From Mixta intestinalis (lineage in GTDB: Bacteria > Pseudomonadota > Gammaproteobacteria > Enterobacterales > Enterobacteriaceae), in the NCBI RefSeq assembly GCF_009914055.1, contig NZ_CP028272.1, positions 1-64,000 of the forward strand: 64,000 bases of DNA, in the 5' to 3' direction. The notes beneath the pieces are model-generated. The model was not told where the DNA came from, searched no databases, and saw nothing but the letters and a program-made list of their open reading frames with translations. Both the position numbers and the translations under genes were made by a program. This document shows, one piece after another, positions 1 to 7,850 of this stretch (its first letter is position 1; each line of letters begins with the position of its first letter).

Positions 1-144
1 TGTGAACGTTACTCCGGTTACATCATTACCATCCTGAATATTTTTAGCCCGTAGCGTTTTAGAAATATAATAAGGAGTTACCCTGTGTAACTTTGCAAGT
101 TCAAATATGTTTATCAGTTTTCCATTTAAAACATAGCTGGCCAT
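1..144 (-). CDS. Partial hypothetical protein, N-terminal 48 residues
   Basis: An open frame starts with ATG at 144 on the minus strand and runs off the left edge of the window without a stop. The visible residues read like a genuine protein, with a helix-turn-helix-like stretch (ELAKLHRVTPYYISKTLRAK) near residues 15-34 that would suit a DNA-binding domain. The Shine-Dalgarno sequence is weak. The gene is cut by the window edge, so its length, full domain content and function cannot be judged. A chance open frame is possible but the codon pattern looks coding. Confidence 0.4.
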   Translation of the reverse strand, partial: MASYVLNGKLINIFELAKLHRVTPYYISKTLRAKNIQDGNDVTGVTFT

Positions 145-671
145 ATATAGCTTACATTTTCAGTTTCCTCATTAATATCGAATATAGTTTGCCGTAAATT
201 TTTTTAAAAAGCATCTTATATTTTACAACCACTTGGTTATTAAATAAAAGTTAAAAGTGTTAAGATTAATAACATTCAGGAACCACACATTCAGTTTAAA
301 AAAATTTTTTTCCATTTTTTAATTAAGCCACTGGTTTACTGCTCACTCATGAGTCAGAAAAAAATTTTTTAAACCCGGCAACATGCCGATCGCGAAGGAG
401 CATATAAGACCGTAATAACAGAAATGTTATAAGGTCATTATCACTGTACTATTAACCGCTTATTGTTTGTCTTTCCAGTCTTTCTTCTTCGGGTCTTGAG
501 GAATAACTCAGTTCAATACATGAAGTTAGGCAAGATGTATCTGTTTAAGTTATTATGACGAACTTGCTCCTCTTGTTATGAAATTGAGATAATACTAAAA
601 TGGGTGATATGTCAGTACGGAAAGATGTCATAATCCATTTAAATGAACTACTCAGAACAGTTTCAATAAGC
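145..671. other. AT-rich intergenic region, no gene seen
   Basis: No convincing coding frame. The stretch is AT-rich, with long A and T runs around 299-325 and 358-371 flanking a small palindrome (ACTCATGAGT, near 346-355). It probably carries the promoter of the leftward gene at 1-144, but no clear -35/-10 pair stands out. Confidence 0.4.
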
Positions 672-696
672 AAAAAAAAAACCCGCCGAAGCGGGT
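672..696 (-). terminator. Intrinsic terminator with TTCG tetraloop
   Basis: Read on the minus strand, the six-base arms ACCCGC/GCGGGT enclose a stable TTCG loop and are followed by a run of ten T (672-681 as A on the plus strand). It acts for leftward transcription and defines the 3' end of the candidate small RNA. Confidence 0.75.
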
Positions 697-768
697 TTAT
701 GGATAGTACAAATTTGGGTATTTGCCTGTCCTGACATCAACCTGAATCAGGGGTGACGTCTGTAGGTG
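672..768 (-). ncRNA. Candidate small RNA of about 97 nt
   Basis: On the minus strand a good sigma-70 promoter (TTGATA, 17-base spacer, TATTCT at 803-775) is followed about 100 bases later by a textbook intrinsic terminator: ACCCGC, a TTCG loop, GCGGGT, then a run of T (696-672). No open reading frame lies between, so the simplest reading is a short regulatory RNA beginning near 768. Its 5' half includes a small hairpin (CCTGA/TCAGG). Part of it is duplicated at 936-950. It resembles plasmid antisense RNAs or type I antitoxin RNAs in size and layout, but I cannot assign it to a known family. Confidence 0.5.
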
Positions 769-950
769 CTATCAAGAATAGCGTGCGCCCGGGCGGGTAT
801 CAAGAATGATTTGTGTCACAATAAATAAAAAGGAGGTAAATGCATGGTATCGGACTGAATTTTATTTAGCTTTGAACACTTATCCCAGGTATACCAGAGG
901 GGTCTGGTATGCCGCTCTGTCCTGGCAATTCAGGTGTGACGTCTGTAGGT
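753..950. repeat. Direct repeat of GTGACGTCTGTAGGT, two copies
   Basis: The 15-mer occurs at 753-767 and 936-950. The similarity extends upstream in a weaker form (TGTCCTG followed by a gap, then CAGG). The first copy lies in the 5' half of the candidate small RNA; the second lacks a terminator and may be a decayed duplicate. Confidence 0.6.
775..803 (-). promoter_or_regulatory. Sigma-70-type promoter of the candidate small RNA
   Basis: TTGATA (803-798) and TATTCT (780-775) are separated by exactly 17 bases on the minus strand; transcription would begin near 768. Confidence 0.5.
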
Positions 951-1634
951 CAGTGTCTCACCAGGCGCGAAGGGAAACTCAGGAGCACTCGCGCAAAAAA
1001 AATTGCTTTTTATGTGAGACAATACCGTGATTAATAAGTTATTGTTTTTGTTTAAACTAATTCATCCAATAGTGGCTATTATTATTCTGGTACTGGAATA
1101 CTGTAGTTAGCTTTGATGTAAGGTGTTTTTTTAGGTTGCCTGTATTGCCAGCCCGGTGATACAGGTTTTATTAAACGAAAACCCATAACAGCCTTCTCAT
1201 ATCTTATCTTTAACTCTACAAAGATCCTTACAGTCAGCATTGTCAGCCATTGTTTAGCTGCTCAAATCTTCCTTGTATTTTGTCCTGCACACCGATAAAC
1301 CAACCAGAAAACATTTTTTGAAAACATAGTAATGAACTCTCATAAACTGCTTAATGATGTGTGATATCATTTTTACAGAGTGAATAAATCGTATCGCTTT
1401 AAAAAGTAAACGAATAGCCGTCTCTGACGCCACATTATCCGTCACCTCTGCAGCAGATTATTTTAATCACTCTTGCCGCGCTGGCTGAGTGTTAGCGTGC
1501 CGGGCCAGTATCAACCTGGTGGCTTGCGGTAGCTTTGCAGAGTATCTGTATTAAAGCATTTTATGGTCTAACCCGTGCAGAATATCTAAAACATCATTGT
1601 GGTCAGACACATCTATAAAGATAAGGATTCAGGC
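804..1634. other. Intergenic stretch with a possible 9-codon leader
   Basis: No credible gene of normal size. A strong Shine-Dalgarno AGGAGG (831-836) precedes a 9-codon open frame at 840-869 on the plus strand, which could be a leader peptide or the start of a broken gene. The remainder, to the start of the next gene at 1635, shows scattered short frames without family features. Confidence 0.35.
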
Positions 1635-2033
1635 ATGAGCAAGAAGGTTCTAAATTCAAAGCAGTTCGATGAGATACTGAACACGCTAAATTCGCTAATT
1701 TGCAATGATAATAAGCTTAAACGTACTGAACGCTCCATTCTCGTAAAATCTGTAGCGATAATAGGGATGCTTAAGGAGCGTGAAACTAAGACGGAAAATA
1801 AAATTGATCCATTATATCCTAATGCCGGAAAGCGGTGGTCAGAAGAAGATGAGTCGTTTCTGTTTGATTTAACTGAGAGCATTCCGAATGATGAAATTAC
1901 CCATCAGATTGAATGGCTGGCGGGCAAGCTGGGCCGTACACCTTACGCTATAGCTACCAAAATAGTAAGTTCAGGACGTCTTGACATGAAATGGGCAGAA
2001 AATTTTAAAGTATCGAATGATATCCACAGCTGA
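1635..2033 (+). CDS. Hypothetical protein with Myb/SANT-like segment
   Basis: A 132-residue protein of unknown function. The ATG at 1635 is preferred to the in-frame ATG at 1599 because an AGGATT ribosome site lies just ahead of it. The C-terminal half has the pattern KRWSEEDESFLFDL, then a helix, then GRTPYAIATKI, which is how short SANT/Myb-type helix-turn-helix domains look, so a DNA-binding role is plausible. The N-terminal half is charged and helical. It is followed by the DUF1173 gene after 170 bases. The similarity to SANT domains is judged by eye and could be superficial. Confidence 0.6.
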   Translation: MSKKVLNSKQFDEILNTLNSLICNDNKLKRTERSILVKSVAIIGMLKERETKTENKIDPLYPNAGKRWSEEDESFLFDLTESIPNDEITHQIEWLAGKLGRTPYAIATKIVSSGRLDMKWAENFKVSNDIHS

Positions 2034-2203
2034 ACCGTTTTAACAAAAGCTTACTGCTTCATAAAACCTGATGATAGTTAAATAGACTGTATCCGATGTT
2101 CTGGCCAGTTAGTCATTATCAATGAACGGATTATCGATCTCCGTGGTATCAGCATGTAATATTCCTGATTTAGTTCTTCAATAGTTCTATAAGGAGATAA
2201 TGA

Positions 2204-3532
2204 ATGGGAGGTAAAAAGATATATTCTGTCAGATTTACTGGACGGAAAGGTGAAGTGGACTGTGATCCTCAATTGCGAACGAAAGACCCTGAAAAATGGC
2301 GTTCGTATATCTGTTATGCCCGAAAAAACAAAGCTACCACAGTAATAACCTGCCTGTGCCGGGAATTTGATGCAACCAGGACACAACGTCGTCTGAAAGC
2401 CTGTTATTCCGAAAAGACGGACAACTACTGGCTGGCTCTCTGGCAGTATACGGGTAATGAGCATGCACCTGATTGTAAGTTCTATTCCGTATGGTCTGAT
2501 GAAGACCACAGTAAGATTTACAGCGATGACGTTGTTAAAGTTCTGCCTGATGGCAAATTCAGAATTAAGCTAAACACTGGCCTGCAACAACGCGATGTTC
2601 AAAAGAAGGACCAAATCCAGCAGGCAGATAAAGGTAAGAAAGGCCCTTCCAGGCGTCATCCTTCAATGCGTCTTTTAGGTTTGTTACATTTCCTCTGGGA
2701 ACAGTCAAAACTGAATACATGGCATCCTTACTATGAAAGTAAAAAGGCTCGTGATTATTCATATGTTGCCTGGCGTCTGAATGTTACTGCTGGCGAAATC
2801 ATTGCCGGACGTACTGCGCTGAGTGATGTGTTACTTACCATGACTACAACGAGCTCCAAAAAGGTAGTTACCAATCGCACTACTGTTGATGAAGCGATCA
2901 AAAATAAAAAACGTCTTGTAATCATTTCATCGCTGGCCACTTACTCTGAGAATGCAGAAGAGCGGTTAAACACCACACTTCCGCTGGCCTACTTTGGTGG
3001 CTTTCCAAACCTGTTATTAACGTCTGACGTACTCTACAGGCTTAAGACGAGCTTTCACAGGGAACTTAAAGCCTGGCGAAAGGGAAAGAAAGTAATACTG
3101 ATTGCTGAATCAGATGTACCTGAAAGGACGTTCAGCAGAGTTAACGGGAAGAATGTGCCTAATGTGTCCAGTAAAGTAATTGATGTGGCATTAATGACAG
3201 TTAGTCCTCGTTTCATACCGTATGACTCTTCGTATGAAGAACTGATAGAAGAGAAACTCTGGAAGGAAAAGCGCTCTTTTATCAAACCGTTACGCTATGA
3301 CGGTTTGTCTGAAGTTTTCCCTGATTTCATACTGAATGACGTTCCGGGCAGGGAAGCTGTTCCTCTCGAAGTTTTTGGGATGGAAACAGATGAATATCTC
3401 AACAGGAAGGAAATAAAACTGGCTCACTATCGTAAAGAGTATGGAGAAGGTAACTGGTGGTGCTGGAATGCCTGTCAACCAAATGCAGCTGATAACATTC
3501 CCCCCTTCCCGGAAAAGACCGTGAAGGCATAA
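2204..3532 (+). CDS. DUF1173 family plasmid protein
   Basis: A 442-residue protein that I place in DUF1173, a family of unknown function carried mainly by plasmids. The ATG at 2204 follows AAGGAG. Near the N terminus a Cys/His-rich stretch (residues about 37-90, with ITCLC, KACYS and HAPDC) could bind a metal. The C-terminal part has the pattern PDFIL, a short loop, then VPLEVFG (residues about 374-395), which resembles the D...ExV core of PD-(D/E)XK nuclease-like folds; that reading is inference. It stands alone between two other plus-strand genes. No membrane segments or signal peptide are seen. Confidence 0.7.
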   Translation: MGGKKIYSVRFTGRKGEVDCDPQLRTKDPEKWRSYICYARKNKATTVITCLCREFDATRTQRRLKACYSEKTDNYWLALWQYTGNEHAPDCKFYSVWSDEDHSKIYSDDVVKVLPDGKFRIKLNTGLQQRDVQKKDQIQQADKGKKGPSRRHPSMRLLGLLHFLWEQSKLNTWHPYYESKKARDYSYVAWRLNVTAGEIIAGRTALSDVLLTMTTTSSKKVVTNRTTVDEAIKNKKRLVIISSLATYSENAEERLNTTLPLAYFGGFPNLLLTSDVLYRLKTSFHRELKAWRKGKKVILIAESDVPERTFSRVNGKNVPNVSSKVIDVALMTVSPRFIPYDSSYEELIEEKLWKEKRSFIKPLRYDGLSEVFPDFILNDVPGREAVPLEVFGMETDEYLNRKEIKLAHYRKEYGEGNWWCWNACQPNAADNIPPFPEKTVKA

Positions 3533-3584
3533 CCTTTTGAACTGTACGGATAAAACTTACTTCCTGTAATATCAGTGATTATAT

Positions 3585-3603
3585 GTGATGCATCACCTAT
3601 AAT
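3585..3603 (+). promoter_or_regulatory. Palindromic operator GTGATGCATCAC abutting a TATAAT
   Basis: The perfect 12-base palindrome at 3585-3596 is followed after one base by TATAAT (3598-3603), 24 bases before the next start codon. The same arrangement, palindrome plus one base plus TATAAT, occurs before the gene starting at 52616 and, in the variant form GTGA-N4-TCAC, before ssb. It therefore looks like a shared repressor or activator site overlapping the promoter. Confidence 0.6.
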
Positions 3604-3627
3604 TCGGGCCAATCAAAGGAAGGTACT

Positions 3628-3891
3628 ATGTCCCATACAGAACAGACAGAAAACGAGACTAAACGGAAACGTGGAAGGCCCAAAAGTGAAAACCGCATGT
3701 CTGATGCAGAGCGGGCGCGCCTGTATCGTTTGAGAAAAAAAACCGGAGAGAATCCCAGGAGAAAACCAACGGATACAAAGTCAGGGAGTGACTTTATTGA
3801 AGAGATAAAACATCTTCATGCAAAAATCGACAAACTGAATGAACAACTGCAGGAAATCAAAACAGCGTTAGCCCGGAAGTACGACAAGTGA
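3628..3891 (+). CDS. Small basic coiled-coil protein with AT-hook-like motif
   Basis: An 87-residue protein starting at an ATG with a good GGAAGG ribosome site. The N-terminal part is very basic and contains KRKRGRPKS (residues 12-20), an AT-hook-like GRP core, then an ERARLYRLRKK stretch. The C-terminal 35 residues (EEIKHLHAKIDKLNEQLQEIK) form a probable coiled coil. This plan suits a small dimeric DNA-binding protein. Because its promoter carries the operator shared with two leading-region units, it could be their regulator and regulate itself, but nothing in the sequence proves that. It resembles the basic-plus-coil layout of small plasmid nucleoid-like proteins. Confidence 0.65.
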   Translation: MSHTEQTENETKRKRGRPKSENRMSDAERARLYRLRKKTGENPRRKPTDTKSGSDFIEEIKHLHAKIDKLNEQLQEIKTALARKYDK

Positions 3892-3892
3892 C

Positions 3893-4238
3893 GCGGCCAA
3901 CTGGCATATCATGCAGCGCCACCTTGAGGCGGGGTATAAAACACTGCCACTGGTGATTAATGCAGGCAGGCAAAACATCCGATGCCGAAGCCTTTGTACG
4001 CGAACTGGCACAGCGTGTGCCGCAACACGGAGACGCACTCATGACCATCGCACAACAGCTTGAACAGAAGGGCATCCAGAAGGGTATCCAGCTAGGCAGG
4101 CGGGAAGGGCGCAAAGAAGGCAAACTGGAAGGCAAGCTGGAAGTTGCCCGCACTATGCTGCAGAACGGCATTAACCGTAATACCGTCATTAAAATGACCG
4201 GTCTGTCTGAAGAGGACCTGGCGCAGATCCGCCACTAA
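3893..4238 (+). pseudogene. Deleted copy of the Rpn-type nuclease gene
   Basis: This stretch is a decayed copy of the gene at 4777-5718. A piece matching residues about 100-120 of the intact protein (MQRHLEAG.KTLPLVI) is joined directly to the segment matching residues about 222-313 (SDAEAFVRELAQ to the C terminus), so the start and about 100 internal residues are missing, including the catalytic D/E-x-Q region. The in-frame 92-codon remnant from 3960 could in principle be translated. It carries one fewer copy of the GKLE unit than the intact gene. It was left by duplication followed by deletion. Confidence 0.8.
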
Positions 4239-4298
4239 TAATAATTACAATCGGAAAGTGGATAAGCAGAATCAAGATGAACGACAGGAACCACCTCA

Positions 4299-4604
4299 AT
4301 GAACACTCATGAAAAGTATATGACTGTCGAACATCATCATTTTGATTTCTTGGATACGGAAAATAATTATCCAGAATCAGCTCTAATGATAGTGGAATGT
4401 AGTGATGGGCGATGGTTCATTCAACAAGAGTTTGGCGAAGAATACAGCCAATTTCCCGGAGTCGTTAAATCAGGTTCAGATCTTGATACAGAACCAACCT
4501 TTTACAATGATGTAGACAGTGCTGCTAAAGCGGCTTTCAGCTACATTCTTCAAGTTTATCCCTTGACGCCAAAAAATTTACTGGATGAATTTGTGAACAG
4601 TTAA
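4299..4604 (+). CDS. Hypothetical small acidic protein
   Basis: A 101-residue acidic protein with no family I recognise. It has no signal peptide and no membrane segment; aromatic and acidic residues are spread along its length (for example FDFLDTENNYPES and RWFIQQEFGEEY). The size, acidity and position, between two copies of a nuclease gene and next to fragments of other short genes, are like those of immunity proteins in toxin loci, but this is inference only. A GACAGGAACC sequence upstream gives a weak ribosome site. Confidence 0.5.
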   Translation: MNTHEKYMTVEHHHFDFLDTENNYPESALMIVECSDGRWFIQQEFGEEYSQFPGVVKSGSDLDTEPTFYNDVDSAAKAAFSYILQVYPLTPKNLLDEFVNS

Positions 4605-4776
4605 TTTCGTGCGCACGAAACCGCATTATATACAGCTGCCGCAGAAGGAAGGAGAGAAGAGGCTTTAGAATATCTGAGAGAGGGAAGAAAGTTGTTAAGG
4701 CAGTAACCGATGATGAGTAAAGAAGATTCAGGAAGGGGACCAAACCTCTCTGGGGCATTTTTCAGAGTCAAGGCTG
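4605..4776 (+). other. Remnants of two short coding frames
   Basis: A frame open from 4611 to a stop at 4704-4706 encodes a charged helical tail (AAAEGRREEALEYLREGR) that looks like the C-terminal end of a larger, lost protein. A second frame from ATG 4710 to 4811 could encode 33 residues and overlaps the start of the rpn gene. Neither has a family match; they suggest this segment was assembled from fragments. Confidence 0.35.
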
Positions 4777-5718
4777 ATGAAGAAGAAAAACAGCACACCC
4801 ACTCCACATGATGCCACGTTCAGGCAGTTCCTGACGCAACCGGATATTGCACGGGACTTCATGGAAATACACCTGCCCGCAGAGTTGCGTGAAGTTTGCG
4901 ATCTCAGCACGCTGAAACTGGAATCAGGATCGTTCGTTGAGGATGATCTCCGCCAGTATTTCAGCGACGTCCTCTACAGTCTGAAAACCACAGCCGGTGA
5001 CGGTTATATTTATGTGCTGATCGAGCACCAGTCAACGCCGGACAAACATATGGCTTTCCGCCTGATACGCTATGCGGTGGCCGCCATGCAGCGCCACCTG
5101 GAGGCAGGGCATAAAACACTGCCACTGGTGATACCGGTATTGTTCTATACAGGTAAGCGCAGCCCGTATCCGTACTCTACCCGCTGGCTGGATGAGTTTG
5201 ACGATCCGGCGCTGGCAGGCAAACTCTACAGCAGCGCTTTCCCGCTGGTTGACGTTACAGTCATTCCGGATGATGAAATAGCTGGCCATCGCAGTATGGC
5301 GGCGCTGACACTGCTTCAGAAACATATTTATCAGCGGGACCTGACAGAACTAATTGACCGGCTTGTGCCCATTTTACTGACCGGATCTCTGTCTTCATCG
5401 CAGGTAATATCACTGGTACACTATATAATGCAGGCAGGCGAAACATCCGACGCCGAAGCCTTTGTACGCGAACTGGCACAGCGTGTGCCGCAACACGGAG
5501 ACGCACTCATGACCATCGCACAACAGCTTGAACAGAAGGGCATCCAGAAGGGTATCCAGCTAGGCAGGCAGGAAGGGCGCAAAGAAGGCAAACTGGAAGG
5601 CAAACTGGAAGGCAAGCTGGAAGTTGCCCGCACTATGCTGCAGAACGGCATTGACCGTAATACCGTCATGAAAATGACTGGTCTGTCTGAAGAGGACCTG
5701 GCGCAGATTCGCCACTAA
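4777..5718 (+). CDS. Rpn-family recombination-promoting nuclease (YhgA-like)
   Basis: A 313-residue member of the Rpn/YhgA-like family (formerly 'putative transposase' PF04754), PD-(D/E)XK nucleases that in E. coli promote RecA-independent recombination and act in phage defence and self-limitation. The opening PHDATFRQFL (residues 10-19) is typical. The likely catalytic residues are D64 (in YFSDVLY) and E83/Q85 (in LIEHQS). The C terminus carries G-x-x-E-G repeats (KLEGKLEGKLE, residues about 273-285), a feature of this family that allows slippage between variants. The start follows other small frames closely. A deleted copy lies upstream at 3893-4238. Confidence 0.88.
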   Translation: MKKKNSTPTPHDATFRQFLTQPDIARDFMEIHLPAELREVCDLSTLKLESGSFVEDDLRQYFSDVLYSLKTTAGDGYIYVLIEHQSTPDKHMAFRLIRYAVAAMQRHLEAGHKTLPLVIPVLFYTGKRSPYPYSTRWLDEFDDPALAGKLYSSAFPLVDVTVIPDDEIAGHRSMAALTLLQKHIYQRDLTELIDRLVPILLTGSLSSSQVISLVHYIMQAGETSDAEAFVRELAQRVPQHGDALMTIAQQLEQKGIQKGIQLGRQEGRKEGKLEGKLEGKLEVARTMLQNGIDRNTVMKMTGLSEEDLAQIRH

Positions 5719-6547
5719 TTATTATTTGCCCCCCTGTCTGATCATCCGTGTAACCGATGGGGCAGGGAAGCACTATTCTCAACCGCGGCCTGCCAGCTAC
5801 AGCGATTAAACAGTTTCCAGGAATCACACAGATATGAAAATGGTTACGTTCAATGAAGCTCATAACCAGGTTGAATAAACGACCGCCAGGCGTTTTTTTG
5901 CCTGTTTCCTGTCGTGATGCAGGGGGCAGTTTGGTTACTGAATCGGTCTGTAGATCTGGCGTCTGCATTAGTTGAGCAATAATCCAGATACGGTTTGGCG
6001 TGCTACTTATGCCGTATTTTGTCAGTAGCTCTTCGATTTTTCTTTTTCAGGTTGCCTCCAAAAAGCCAAACGAATCCGATCCCTCGGCAGAGAGATAAGA
6101 TGGATTCAGTCAGGAATAATGAATGCGTATAGATCGCGTTGTATCGAGTTGTATTGAGTTGCAGGCGTTAAGCTGCCTATAAACTATCTTTTATAAGATA
6201 AACGCACAGCGTGGCCACAGAGGCTCTTAAAATCGATTTTTTACCAGATTGTACAAATATAGGGCTATGCAACGCAGCGGGACGTGATAGAATTGATTTT
6301 CTGATGATCATGGATCGCAGAAACAAAAAAGCAGCTATCAGGCAAATAGGTTTCTCAGGCCCGCCCGATAGCTGCTCCTTCTCCAGTTTTAGAGACTGAA
6401 GCGGCTCAACCAAATTTTGCGGATCTGGTTAAGCCGTGGCGAAAGATTACGGCTATTCGGCGCGGATTTCCAGAAAATTTTGCGTTATAGCTGACGTTGA
6501 TCGCACCTCTGTTCTGGGTTAATCCGTCAAGATTGGAGTAACTCCTT
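5719..6547. other. Intergenic region with hairpins, no gene seen
   Basis: No supported gene in 829 bases. Two inverted repeats stand out: AAACG/CGTTT ending in a run of T (5876-5898), which may be a weak terminator, and AGCAGCTATCAGGC (6330-6343) with GCCCGATAGCTGCT (6363-6376), imperfect arms with a 19-base loop. The last 100 bases should hold the promoter of the next gene, which has the ribosome site GGAG at 6534-6537. Confidence 0.4.
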
Positions 6548-7081
6548 ATGACAACAGAACATTTTAATCAGCGTAAAGTAACTGACGATTACGCACCCGA
6601 GCAAGCCCGCATCAAGTTAGCTTCCTTCTTCGAAGGTCATCCATCCGCTTTAGAAGCAGTCCAAAGGCTCAACCGTACACAAGCATGTGTGCTTGCTGCA
6701 TTGCTGGACAGCAAATCCATTACAACCTCTGGCTATACAATCCCAGCGGATTACGGCGTGAAGCGAGCTTCTGCTGTAATACATGCTTTGGAAAAGGAAT
6801 ACTCATTTCCAATTTCGAGCCGCCGTGTTGAAACTGAGTCAGATGTAGGTAATAGAACAAAGCAATCTCTGTTCTTCATTACACCAGAAGATCAAGAAAG
6901 GTTGAAAGCAGAGCCGGAAGCAGTGTTCAAAGAACGTCATGATAGTGCTTGCCGTAAAAAGGAAAGCCAAGCGCAGAAAGAGATGAGGCGCTTAGTGAAA
7001 GAATACGGTGAGGATGGTGTCCTTGAGCTTATCAAGCGCGCGGCAAACGATGCAGCTGGCCCAGATACAAACGCCAGTTGA
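6548..7081 (+). CDS. Hypothetical protein with predicted HTH domain
   Basis: A 177-residue soluble protein of unknown function. The first 100 residues look like a winged-helix or helix-turn-helix domain (helices around LEAVQRLNRTQACVLAALLDSK, then PADYGVKRASAVIHALEKEY and a short wing with paired Arg). Such an arrangement is seen in phage and plasmid regulators and in anti-restriction accessory proteins. The C-terminal 70 residues are a charged helix (CRKKESQAQKEMRRLVKEYG). The start ATG follows GGAG by nine bases. It is monocistronic; a GC-rich palindrome follows its stop. I cannot name a family. Confidence 0.65.
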   Translation: MTTEHFNQRKVTDDYAPEQARIKLASFFEGHPSALEAVQRLNRTQACVLAALLDSKSITTSGYTIPADYGVKRASAVIHALEKEYSFPISSRRVETESDVGNRTKQSLFFITPEDQERLKAEPEAVFKERHDSACRKKESQAQKEMRRLVKEYGEDGVLELIKRAANDAAGPDTNAS

Positions 7082-7092
7082 TGAATATGGGT

Positions 7093-7108
7093 CGGGGCTT
7101 AAGCCCCG
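7093..7108 (+). terminator. GC-rich palindrome downstream of the HTH gene
   Basis: CGGGGCTTAAGCCCCG is a perfect 16-base palindrome 12 bases after the stop codon. It would form a stable hairpin but has no T run, so it is only a possible terminator. Confidence 0.35.
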
Positions 7109-7182
7109 GCTCAGCACAGATAGCGTGCAGCACACTGACTTACTCCTAAGCTGAGCCTTCTGTATTCTCCACCATAAAAGCT

Positions 7183-7827
7183 GTTTATCAAAGGGAAAGC
7201 GGACCAGTACCCGGCGCTTCAGTCACTGATATCAACGACCAGCCTGAATCTGAAAGAGATCGAAATTCACTGGCGTGAAGTGCTGCGTCTGGCGACCTTG
7301 ATAAAGCAGGGAACCGTGACAGCATCTCTGATGCTGAAAAGTTAGCCAGCTACCCCAAGCAAAACGGACTTGCCAAAGCACTGAGAGAAATTGGCCGCAT
7401 TGAGCGAACCCTGTTTATGCTCGACTGGTTTCGCGATCCTGCACTGCGTCGGCGGGTACAGGCGAGTCTGAATAAGGGAGAAGCCCGTAACGCGCTGGCG
7501 CATGCGGTATTCCTGCATCGCCTGAGTGAAATAAGGGATCGTAAATCGGAAAATCAGAGCTATCGCGTCAGTGGACTGACGCTCCTGACAGCCGCCATAT
7601 CCCTGTGGAATACCGTCTATATGGAAAGAGCAGTCGATGCCCTGAAGCGTAAAGGGGTGAAGATCAACGAACAATTGTTGTCGCATTTGTCTCCGCTAGG
7701 CTGGGAACACATCAACCTGACAGACGATTATAACTGGAAAAGCAACCGGATACCGGCTTCCGGTAAGTTTCGTCGGCTGAGGCCAGCTAAAGTAGAAAGG
7801 TCAAAAAACAACCTTAACGTACAATAA
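7183..7827 (+). pseudogene. tnpA: Tn3-family transposase remnant (tnpA C-terminal part)
   Basis: The translation matches the last 200 or so residues of Tn3-family DDE transposases: EIEIHWREVLRLATLIKQG, then RDPALRRRV, LNKGEARNALA, LLTAAISLWNTVY and the diagnostic LSPLGWEHINLT near the end. The 5' three quarters of the gene are missing. The reading frame breaks near 7335-7339, where a run of four A appears in place of five, so the ORF visible from 7417 is only the part after the frameshift. The gene ends inside the terminal inverted repeat at 7812-7850, as is normal for this family. Not functional. Confidence 0.9.
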
Positions 7828-7850
7828 TTTTCGATATCCAAACTGACCCC
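7812..7850. repeat. Tn3-family terminal inverted repeat (right end)
   Basis: The 39 bases begin (read from the outside) with GGGGTCAGTTTGG and finish with ACGTTAAGG, the layout of Tn3-family ends: GGGG outside and ACGTTAAG inside. It overlaps the last codons of the transposase remnant. The matching left end was not found in the window. Outside it, sequence of a broken WYL regulator begins at once. Confidence 0.8.

Noticed and set aside
806..1030. Open frame of 74 codons on the plus strand
   Set aside because: Odd composition, overlaps the small-RNA promoter and the 15-base repeat, and no ribosome site before its start; probably chance.
1254..1445. 63-codon leftward frame
   Set aside because: No family features and no ribosome site; AT-rich region where such frames arise by chance.
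3581..3600. The palindrome considered as a CRP or LexA site
   Set aside because: Spacing of GTGA and TCAC is four bases (CRP needs six) and there is no CTGT-N8-ACAG for LexA.
5571..5622. Short tandem GKLE-coding repeats considered as a CRISPR-like array
   Set aside because: They are in-frame codon repeats of the Rpn C terminus without spacers.
6330..6376. Inverted repeat considered as an integron attC site
   Set aside because: No core GTTRRRY/AAC sites at the ends and no integrase or cassette array nearby.
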